Shown here: positions 15,013-20,152 of the stretch, piece by piece
Layout of the letters: each line of letters starts with the position of its first letter
How positions within the stretch are numbered: the first letter of the stretch is position 1
From: an uncultured Oscillospiraceae bacterium
Lineage (GTDB): Bacteria > Bacillota_A > Clostridia > Oscillospirales > Oscillospiraceae
Length of the DNA stretch: 20,152 nucleotides
Assembly (NCBI GenBank): GCA_934589325.1
Contig: CAKTNU010000009.1
Span: 1 to 20,152, forward strand
Reading direction: 5' to 3'
The notes under the pieces: generated by a model
Seen by the model: the letters and a program-made list of their open reading frames with translations, nothing else
What the model was told of the DNA's origin: nothing
The model's database searches: none
Translations under genes and position numbers: made by a program

Positions 15013-15969
15013 GTGAGTATTACGGCATATTTCGCTTCACTCAGTCTGCTGAAGCTCGTAAAGAATCTGCCCGGCGGCGTTGCGCAGGGGCTTATATGGG
15101 GGCTTATGGCTCTCGGAGTGTACATCACCTTCCGGCTGCTCGATGTGGCTGACCTGACGGTTGACGGCTCCTTTACCACGGGCGGCGCTGTGACCGTGAT
15201 GCTGATACTTGCCGGCGTCCCGGCCTGGGCTGCGCTGATCGCTGCTGTGATAGCGGGTATGCTTGCGGGACTCTGCACCGGGCTCCTGCACACGAAGCTC
15301 GGCATACCGGCGATATTGGCGGGAATACTCACGCAGTTTTCGCTCTACTCGATAAATCTGCGCATAATGGGCATGGCCGCGAACAAGGCTGTCAGCGTGG
15401 ATAAGTTTTCGCTCGTCCTTTCTTCACGCAGCATACCCGGTGCCATACTGACCGGCGCGCTCGTCGCGCTCGCGCTCATTGCGCTGTTCTACTGGTACTT
15501 CGGCACCGAGCAGGGCTCCGCCCTCCGCGCTACCGGCAGCAACCATAATATGAGTGCCGCGCAGGGCATCAACGTCAACCGCATGAAGGTGCTGGGTCTT
15601 TCACTCTCGAACGGCATCGTCGCTCTCTCCGGCGGACTGATGGCGCAGTATCAGGGCTTTGCAGACGTCAATATGGGCCGCGGTGCGATAGTCATCGGCC
15701 TTGCGGCCGTGATAATCGGCGAAGTGCTGGCCCGTGCCATTCTCGGCAAGCATCTGAATTTCTTCGGTACGCTGACCTTTACGGTCATCGGCGGTGTGAT
15801 ATACTACGCCGTCGTCGTCATAGTCCTTTGGCTGCGGCTCAATTCCAATGACCTCAAGCTGTTCACTGCGGTGATAGTTGCGGTATTCCTTGCAGTGCCG
15901 TATCTGCGGGCTAAACGGGTAAATTCCTTCGCAAGACTGAAAAGAAAGGCGGCTGAGCGCGATGCTTGA
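15013..15969 (+). CDS. ABC transporter permease (TrpY-like, COG4120 type)
   Basis: A 318-residue polytopic membrane protein of the BPD_transp_2 (branched-chain amino acid/LivH-like) superfamily, with about eight or nine hydrophobic segments. Characteristic stretches are GGVAQGLIWGLMALGVYITFR at about residues 21-41, ADLTVDGSF, the cytoplasmic EAA-like loop region LRATGSNHNMSAAQGIN, and SNGIVALSGGLMAQYQGFADVNMGRGAIVIGLAAVIIGE. It forms the membrane channel for the amino acid bound by the lipoprotein. The start is GTG at 15013, with AAGGAG about 8 nt upstream. It overlaps the ATPase gene by 8 bp. Confidence 0.9.
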   Translation: MSITAYFASLSLLKLVKNLPGGVAQGLIWGLMALGVYITFRLLDVADLTVDGSFTTGGAVTVMLILAGVPAWAALIAAVIAGMLAGLCTGLLHTKLGIPAILAGILTQFSLYSINLRIMGMAANKAVSVDKFSLVLSSRSIPGAILTGALVALALIALFYWYFGTEQGSALRATGSNHNMSAAQGINVNRMKVLGLSLSNGIVALSGGLMAQYQGFADVNMGRGAIVIGLAAVIIGEVLARAILGKHLNFFGTLTFTVIGGVIYYAVVVIVLWLRLNSNDLKLFTAVIVAVFLAVPYLRAKRVNSFARLKRKAAERDA

Positions 15970-16759
15970 TCTGATAAATGTACGCAAGACCTTCAACAAG
16001 GGTACGATAAACCAGCGCGTTGCGCTTGACGGCATAGACCTGCACCTTGCCGACGGCGATTTTGTCACCGTTATAGGCGGAAACGGAGCAGGCAAGTCCA
16101 CGATGCTGAACGCCGTGGCCGGAGTGTGGCCTGTCGACGAGGGGCGCATAATCCTCGACGGCGAGGATATCACCGCACTGCCCGACTACAAGCGCGCAAA
16201 GTACATCGGCCGCGTGTTCCAGGATCCCATGATGGGCACGGCACCGAATATGCAGCTTGAAGAGAACCTCGCGCTGGCGATGCGCCGCGGTGAGCGCCGC
16301 GGGCTGCGCTGGGGCGTGACCAAGGCGGAGCGCGAGGAGTACCGCGAAAAGCTGAGCGGCCTCGGCCTCGGGCTTGAAGACCGCATGACCGCGAAGGTCG
16401 GGCTGCTGTCCGGCGGTCAGCGGCAGGCGCTGACGCTGCTCATGGCGTCTCTGCGCCGCCCGAAGCTGCTGCTGCTCGACGAGCACACTGCAGCGCTCGA
16501 CCCTGCGACCGCTGCGAAGGTGCTGGAGCTGTCGGATAAAATAGTTGCCGAAAACAGCCTGACCGCGCTGATGATAACTCATAACATGAAGGACGCGATA
16601 AAGCACGGCAATCGGCTTATTATGATGAATGAGGGCAAAATAATCCTCGATATCAGCGGCGAGGAGAAGCAGAAGCTCACCAAGCGCGACCTCATGGATA
16701 AGTTCGCGGAGATATCCGGCACACAGGTCGAATCCGATCAGGTCCTCCTGACAAGATGA
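15962..16759 (+). CDS. ABC transporter ATP-binding protein (TrpZ-like, COG1101 type)
   Basis: A 265-residue ABC ATPase with Walker A GGNGAGKST (39-47), Q-loop Q87 in VFQDP, signature LSGGQRQ (149-155), Walker B LLLLDE (169-174) with catalytic E174, D-loop and H-loop H207. The DEHTAALDP sequence and the PMMGTAPNMQLEENLALA region are typical of the ATPase partner of TrpX/TrpY-type transporters. It powers uptake from the cytoplasmic side. The start overlaps the permease gene by 8 bp, so translation is coupled. Last gene of the operon, followed by the hairpin at 16768-16800. Confidence 0.93.
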   Translation: MLDLINVRKTFNKGTINQRVALDGIDLHLADGDFVTVIGGNGAGKSTMLNAVAGVWPVDEGRIILDGEDITALPDYKRAKYIGRVFQDPMMGTAPNMQLEENLALAMRRGERRGLRWGVTKAEREEYREKLSGLGLGLEDRMTAKVGLLSGGQRQALTLLMASLRRPKLLLLDEHTAALDPATAAKVLELSDKIVAENSLTALMITHNMKDAIKHGNRLIMMNEGKIILDISGEEKQKLTKRDLMDKFAEISGTQVESDQVLLTR

Positions 16760-16760
16760 A

Positions 16761-16800
16761 TAATAAAAAACTAGGAATGGGCCGTGCCCATTCCTAGTTT
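16761..16800. terminator. bidirectional terminator between the ABC operon and the XRE gene
   Basis: A perfect 15-bp stem (16768-16782 with 16786-16800) with a 3-nt loop. On the minus strand it is followed by TTTTTTATTATT, a strong terminator for the XRE gene, whose TAG stop (16794-16796) lies inside the stem. On the plus strand the right arm ends in only TTT, so termination of the ABC operon may be weaker. Confidence 0.8.
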
Positions 16801-17141
16801 CGGCTCCGCCCGGCGGGGAAGGCTTCGAGCAGCTTGCAAAGTATTTCGCTGCACAGGCGGAAATCCTCCGGCGGCAGCAGTGCCAGCCTTGCCGCTAGTG
16901 CCGAGACATCGTTTTCCTCGGTGCGGCCAAAAATTATCGAGTCGCTCGACACGGAAAGCGCCGAGCAGACGCGTCTGAGCGCTGCAAGCGATATCCCAAC
17001 CGTGCCGCGTTCTATCGCGGACAGACTTTTCGGCCCGATGCCGATCATCTCGGAAAACCGTTCCTGCGTGAAGCCGGCGGATTCCCTTGCTTTACGGATG
17101 TTTGCGCCTATAAAGACGTTCAGATCCTTTTTGTCAGTCAT
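16794..17141 (-). CDS. XRE-family helix-turn-helix regulator (115 aa)
   Basis: The N-terminal half is a Cro/C1-type helix-turn-helix domain (about residues 8-70): FIGANIRKARESAGFTQERFSEMIGIGPKSLSAIERG shows the usual R-x-x-R, GFTQE turn and S-x-x-E-R-G pattern. The C-terminal part (about 78-110) is helical and could mediate dimerisation. I chose the ATG at 17141, preceded by AGAGGTGG; the open frame upstream to 17237 has no ribosome site. The upstream region carries five GCATTA/TAATG(C) half-sites, so autoregulation and control of the divergent transcript are likely. Its own promoter is not clear, because the minus-strand TATAAT at 17205-17210 lacks a good -35. The targets are unknown. Confidence 0.85.
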   Translation of the reverse strand: MTDKKDLNVFIGANIRKARESAGFTQERFSEMIGIGPKSLSAIERGTVGISLAALRRVCSALSVSSDSIIFGRTEENDVSALAARLALLPPEDFRLCSEILCKLLEAFPAGRSRN

Positions 17142-17158
17142 GTCAACTCCACCTCTTA

Positions 17159-17230
17159 GCATTAGTTTATGTAATGAAGTTGTTGACATGAACAGGTTAT
17201 TTGCATTATAATTGATAATGCTGTTAATGC
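17159..17230. promoter_or_regulatory. array of GCATTA/TAATGC half-sites, putative XRE operator
   Basis: GCATTA occurs at 17159-17164 and 17203-17208, TAATGC at 17216-17221 and 17225-17230, and TAATG at 17172-17176. The central pair forms a perfect 7-bp inverted repeat (17203-17209 with 17215-17221) across the -10 of the divergent promoter. Two sites flank the start of the XRE leader. Binding by the XRE protein is inference. Confidence 0.55.
17183..17212 (+). promoter_or_regulatory. near-consensus promoter reading away from the XRE gene
   Basis: Perfect -35 TTGACA (17183-17188), 18-bp spacer and perfect -10 TATAAT (17207-17212). The -10 lies inside the putative XRE operator. Transcription would start near 17219, into the structured RNA described next. 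Confidence 0.7.
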
Positions 17231-17343
17231 GATACATGCAAAAGCGCGGCGGAATACAAACTCAACACAGCCTCAAGAACATGCCGCATTTTGCGTATCA
17301 CATACGGAAAGCGCCCCGGGCAAAACCGGAGCGCTGTTTTTTG
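17219..17343 (+). ncRNA. candidate structured small RNA or tspO leader RNA
   Basis: Between a near-consensus promoter and an intrinsic terminator lie about 125 nt without a credible reading frame. The RNA can fold into one long stem: GATAC (17231-17235) with GTATC (17295-17299), GCAAAA (17238-17243) with TTTTGC (17289-17294), and GCGGC (17246-17250) with GCCGC (17283-17287), separated by small internal loops. The 32-nt apical loop (17251-17282) is A/C-rich and contains CTCAAC and CCTCAAG, which could pair with GAGG-type ribosome sites. The 3' end is the terminator hairpin plus GTTTTTT. It may be a trans-acting small RNA repressed by the XRE protein, or a regulatory leader of tspO. I match it to no known RNA family. 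Confidence 0.5.
17310..17342 (+). terminator. intrinsic terminator of the candidate small RNA
   Basis: A GC-rich stem of five pairs (17310-17314 with 17331-17335), one C-A mismatch, then four pairs (17316-17319 with 17326-17329), with a 6-nt loop and GTTTTTT after it. Confidence 0.85.
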
Positions 17344-17347
17344 CACA

Positions 17348-17382
17348 TCACGCCGCCTTTTTCCGCGGCGTGAATTATTTTT
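17348..17382 (+). terminator. second, tandem intrinsic terminator before tspO
   Basis: A perfect 9-bp stem (17348-17356 with 17365-17373) with an 8-nt loop, followed by ATTATTTTTT. With the preceding terminator it makes a tandem pair in front of tspO. Confidence 0.75.
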
Positions 17383-17433
17383 GCCCGGACGCTAATATTA
17401 TAGTTGTATATCATCAAAAAAGGGACTGATATT

Positions 17434-17919
17434 ATGAACCGGAAGCTAAAAAACATCCAGTGGAAGCCGCTCATTATTGCCGCAGTGATACCGCTTGCGG
17501 TCGGGGGTGCGGCCGCGCTCATCACGAACGGAGGCTTTCGTGATTTTGCGGCGCTGAACAAGCCGCCGCTGTCGCCGCCTGCATGGGCGTTCCCGGCGGC
17601 ATGGACGGTATTATATGTCCTTATGGGTATAGCGTCCTACCTCGTGTATGTCTCAGATAAATACCCCGGCCGCATTGAGCGTGCGCTGACGGTCTATGCG
17701 GTGCAGCTTGTGATGAACTTCTGCTGGACATTGATCTTTTTCAATCTCCGGCTGTATCTGGCGGCCTTCATATGGCTGGTCCTGCTGTGGCTTGCCATCG
17801 CGTGGACGGCGCTGCTATTCCGATATATCTCAAAAACGGCGGGGCGGCTGATGCTGCCGTATCTGGCCTGGGTCGCCTTCGCTGGATACCTTAATATGGA
17901 AGTATATATCCTTAACTGA
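17434..17919 (+). CDS. tspO: TspO/MBR family tryptophan-rich sensory protein
   Basis: A 161-residue membrane protein of usual TspO length with five hydrophobic helices. The family hallmark PPLSPPAWAFPAAWTVLYVLMG follows the first helix, and the conserved WTLIFFNLR and WLAIAWTALLFRY segments and the NMEVYILN C-terminus are present. Bacterial TspO binds porphyrins and related ligands in the membrane and has been tied to stress and tetrapyrrole metabolism; the role here is not readable. I chose the ATG at 17434, with a weak AGGGA about 9 nt upstream. A TTG at 17404 would add ten residues. It is separated from the candidate small RNA by tandem terminators, and no convincing promoter of its own was found. 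Confidence 0.93.
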   Translation: MNRKLKNIQWKPLIIAAVIPLAVGGAAALITNGGFRDFAALNKPPLSPPAWAFPAAWTVLYVLMGIASYLVYVSDKYPGRIERALTVYAVQLVMNFCWTLIFFNLRLYLAAFIWLVLLWLAIAWTALLFRYISKTAGRLMLPYLAWVAFAGYLNMEVYILN

Positions 17920-18053
17920 ACCGCAGCGGCGAATTACTTCAAAATTTTTTCGGCACTTGCAGATAAGTGTATGAATAGAATCGTGCGGCATGAAAAAAGG
18001 GCGGGAGTTTATTGTGTGAAAACTGAAATTTGTCTGAAAATATCGGGTTTTTC

Positions 18054-18082
18054 TTGCATCTGAACAGGCAATGTGCTAAAAT
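18054..18082 (+). promoter_or_regulatory. promoter of the CooC-like ATPase operon
   Basis: -35 TTGCAT (18054-18059), 17-bp spacer and -10 TAAAAT (18077-18082) with an extended TGC just upstream. Transcription would begin near 18089, leaving a leader of about 52 nt. The rest of the 220-bp gap after tspO (17920-18053) is AT-rich and I see nothing else in it. Confidence 0.7.
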
Positions 18083-18140
18083 ACTAACGATAGTGCATAG
18101 GTGAGAATGCGCATATTTTCCGGAACAGGGAGGGACGTAT

Positions 18141-18905
18141 ATGGAAAATAAAGCCAAGATTATTACGGTCGCAGGCAAGGGAGGAGTCGGCAAGACCTCT
18201 ATCTGCGCATCCATCGTGAGACTGCTTGTCGAGCGGTATCCAGACAAGAAGATACTTGCGATCGACGCCGATCCTGCTGTCGGTCTGTCCGTTGCTCTTG
18301 GCGTGGATGTGAAGCTGACGCTGGACGATATACGTATGAGTATCGTGGACAGTGTTGAAAACGGAGAGACCAGAGAAGCGCTGGAGCTTCTCAGCGAAGC
18401 GCGGTTCAGAATATTTGACGCGCTGGTTGAGATGCCGGGCTTTGCGTTTCTTGCAATAGGCCGTCCGGAGAGCTCCGGCTGCTACTGCAAGGTCAACTCC
18501 TACCTGAAGGAAGTTATCGGACTTCTGGCAAACAGCTTTGACTACGTTGTAATCGACGGTGAGGCGGGGATCGAGCAGATCCAGCGCCGCGTGATGGAAA
18601 AGGTGACCCATCTGCTGCTCATAACCGACCAGAGCAAGAAGGGCGCCCAGGTCATCAGCACCATCAAGGGCGTGGCGGACGAGCTTATCGCCTATGACAA
18701 GATAGGCGCGATCGTGAACCGCGTCACTAACCCCGAGCTTGCGGATCTGATAAAGGTCCCCGGTGTGGATATACTGGCGTATATCCCTGCCGACAAGACC
18801 TTCGCCGCAAACGACATCAAGGGCAAGAGCGTTCTGGAGCTTCCCGCTGATTCTGCAATGCTTGCAGGCACGAAGGAAGCCCTGACCAAGATCGGGATCC
18901 TGTAA
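18141..18905 (+). CDS. CooC-like MinD/ParA-family P-loop ATPase
   Basis: A 254-residue SIMIBI-class ATPase. It has the deviant Walker A GKGGVGKT (12-19) with signature lysine K13, the DADPAVGLSVAL segment (42-53), a CxC pair C114-C116 in GRPESSGCYCKVN, and DGEAGIE (139-145). The CxC and DGEAGIE match CooC, which dimerises and binds metal through this pair while maturing nickel CO dehydrogenase. No CO dehydrogenase gene is in the window; instead a 2-hydroxyacyl-CoA dehydratase family gene follows 78 bp later. A role in assembling or energising that metalloenzyme is inference. The ATG is preceded by AGGGAGG. Alternatives are a free CooC/AcsF-type maturation factor or an electron-transfer ATPase. 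Confidence 0.88.
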   Translation: MENKAKIITVAGKGGVGKTSICASIVRLLVERYPDKKILAIDADPAVGLSVALGVDVKLTLDDIRMSIVDSVENGETREALELLSEARFRIFDALVEMPGFAFLAIGRPESSGCYCKVNSYLKEVIGLLANSFDYVVIDGEAGIEQIQRRVMEKVTHLLLITDQSKKGAQVISTIKGVADELIAYDKIGAIVNRVTNPELADLIKVPGVDILAYIPADKTFAANDIKGKSVLELPADSAMLAGTKEALTKIGIL

Positions 18906-18983
18906 GGACCCCGTAAGACCGTATTCGATGGGGAGTATCCCGCGGCCCCATAAAATAGAAAACTTTAAGAAGAGGTGTAACAT

Positions 18984-20152
18984 TTGAAAGATCTTAAGCA
19001 TCTGATCTACTTCGAAAGTCTGCTTGAGAACGCCAATAACGAGCTGGTGCAGAAGGCACAGGCCGAAGGCAACCTCGCCCTCGGCTATACCTGCTACCAT
19101 GTTCCCGAGGCGCTGCTCAACGTAGGCAACTGCTTCTCCGTGCGTCTGCGCGCACCGCACACCGGCTCCATCGACATCGCGACCTACTACATGTCCAACT
19201 ACACCTGCGAGTTCGCCCGCGCACTTGTCGAGCGCGGCATCGAGGGCGGCTACCAGTTCCTCGACGCAATGATAGGCGTCGACGCCTGCTCGATGATGAA
19301 CCGTGCAATGGAGCACTTCGAGATTCTCAAGGTCAACGAGAAGCCCAACTTCTTCGTTACCCACTGCGACATCCCTTACAAAATCACCGACTACACCCTT
19401 GATTCTTATGTCAAGCAGATGCGTATCCATGTGCTCGACAAGCTGACCGAGGTCTACGGCGTGGATACCTCCGACGCAGCTATCCGTCAGGCTGTCAAGG
19501 AGCACAATGAGGTCTGTTCCATCATCTCCGAGATGGGCGAGATGCGCAAGGCAGAGAACCCCGTCATCACCGGCTATGAGTTCCATGTCATCAACCTCGT
19601 CTCCTACACCTGCCCGAAGGCTCTCATCCTGCCTTACCTGCGTGAGACCCTGAAGGAGCTGAAGAAGCGCAAGCCCGACGAGAAGTCTCCGTTCCGTGCC
19701 CGCGTTGCGATAGTCGGCTCCGAGATCGACGATCCTCAGCTCACCAAGCTCATCGAGGGCTGCGGCGCTCTGGTCGTGTCCGACCGTTACTGCTTCGGCT
19801 CCACTCCCGGCCGCGAGGTCATCGAGCTCAAGGACGACGAGGACGCTCTGCGCCAGATCTGTCTGCACGTAATGGAGCACTCCGAGTGCGCACGCTACAT
19901 ATCCGACGAGAAGGTGCATCAGCGTCGTGAGACCGCTGACCGCCTCGCAAAGGAGTACAACGCCGAAGGCATCATCTACGAGCAGATGAAGTACTGCGAC
20001 TACTGGGGCTTCGAGCGCGCTCTGGTCTCCCATATCATGCACGACGAGTACGGCTGGCCCGTCCTGTCCATCGACAGACTGTACAACAACGGTAATTCCG
20101 GTCAGCTCCGCACCCGTGTTCAGGCCTTCGTTGAATCCCTTGAGATTAAGCG
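18984..20152 (+). CDS. 2-hydroxyacyl-CoA dehydratase / benzoyl-CoA reductase family subunit (3' truncated by window)
   Basis: The frame runs open from a TTG at 18984 to the window edge, 389 complete codons. AGAGGTG lies 6 nt before the TTG; no better start is visible. The sequence resembles HgdB/BcrC-type subunits: YTCYHVPEALL (C37), NYTCEFARA (C75), VDACSMMNR (C102), THCDIP (C128) and the C-terminal MKYCDYWGFER (C338). C75, C102 and C338 sit where the three cluster-ligating cysteines of the family are expected. Family members carry a 4Fe-4S cluster and perform ATP-driven radical dehydration or reduction of CoA esters. Codons are strongly C-ending, suggesting high expression. Classical activators are ASKHA-fold ATPases; here the neighbour is CooC-like. 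The partner subunit, if any, is beyond the window. Confidence 0.88.
   Translation, partial: MKDLKHLIYFESLLENANNELVQKAQAEGNLALGYTCYHVPEALLNVGNCFSVRLRAPHTGSIDIATYYMSNYTCEFARALVERGIEGGYQFLDAMIGVDACSMMNRAMEHFEILKVNEKPNFFVTHCDIPYKITDYTLDSYVKQMRIHVLDKLTEVYGVDTSDAAIRQAVKEHNEVCSIISEMGEMRKAENPVITGYEFHVINLVSYTCPKALILPYLRETLKELKKRKPDEKSPFRARVAIVGSEIDDPQLTKLIEGCGALVVSDRYCFGSTPGREVIELKDDEDALRQICLHVMEHSECARYISDEKVHQRRETADRLAKEYNAEGIIYEQMKYCDYWGFERALVSHIMHDEYGWPVLSIDRLYNNGNSGQLRTRVQAFVESLEIK

Noticed and set aside
17227..17373. 48-codon frame on the plus strand inside the candidate small RNA.
   Set aside because: No ribosome site, only about 8 nt after the predicted transcript start, and the frame runs through both terminators.
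18906..18983. Hairpin with ATGGGG/CCCCAT arms between the ATPase and dehydratase genes as a terminator.
   Set aside because: Only six base pairs with a 12-nt loop and no T-tract; the genes are probably cotranscribed.
18084..20042. Very long open frame (652 codons) on the minus strand opposite the ATPase and dehydratase genes.
   Set aside because: It is antisense to two clearly recognised genes, shows no recognisable domain, and is explained by their GC-rich third codon positions.
1..20152. tRNA, rRNA, CRISPR arrays, insertion sequences or prophage genes.
   Set aside because: No tRNA-like cloverleaf, repeat-spacer array, transposase or phage structural gene was recognised on either strand by reading.

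Overview
The window looks like a chromosomal segment of a GC-rich Clostridia, probably an Oscillospirales-type anaerobic gut bacterium. The grounds are a Gram-positive MurT/GatD pair, strong AGGAGG-type ribosome sites with some GTG/TTG starts, frequent ATA isoleucine codons despite high GC, a butyrate-type CoA-transferase and an oxygen-sensitive 2-hydroxyacyl-CoA dehydratase family protein. The taxon is inferred from these traits only.

Bases 1-10614 are almost entirely minus-strand. After the tail of an unknown plus-strand gene (2-133) and a small membrane protein (193-519), an operon reads leftward from a promoter at 6863-6891: glmS, murT, gatD, an MtaD/SAH-deaminase-type amidohydrolase and a PHP-domain phosphoesterase, ending in a strong terminator (586-627). 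It joins amino-sugar supply to lipid II amidation. A second leftward group runs cca, family-4-type uracil-DNA glycosylase, a DUF2156 protein and a GNAT acetyltransferase, ending in a terminator at 6924-6960. murC diverges rightward from cca, and a 14-bp perfect palindrome lies at the shared promoter.

Bases 10785-16800 are plus-strand: murC with its terminator, a family I acetyl/butyryl-CoA:CoA-transferase, then the most striking element of the window. A promoter is followed by a 32-residue leader peptide with nine Phe/Tyr codons in a 12-codon stretch, mutually exclusive RNA hairpins and an intrinsic terminator. These stand before a TrpXYZ-like ABC transporter (lipoprotein, permease, ATPase). 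It has all the parts of ribosome-mediated transcription attenuation responding to Phe/Tyr charging.

Bases 16794-17919 hold a small XRE regulator with an array of GCATTA/TAATGC half-sites upstream. A near-consensus promoter points the other way across these sites. It leads into a predicted structured RNA of about 125 nt with two intrinsic terminators, and then tspO. The window ends with a CooC-like P-loop ATPase (18141-18905) followed by a 2-hydroxyacyl-CoA dehydratase/benzoyl-CoA reductase family subunit (18984 to the edge). This suggests a metallocluster enzyme served by a MinD-type ATPase. Aromatic amino acid uptake, CoA transfer and a dehydratase close together fit amino acid fermentation, but that link is inference.
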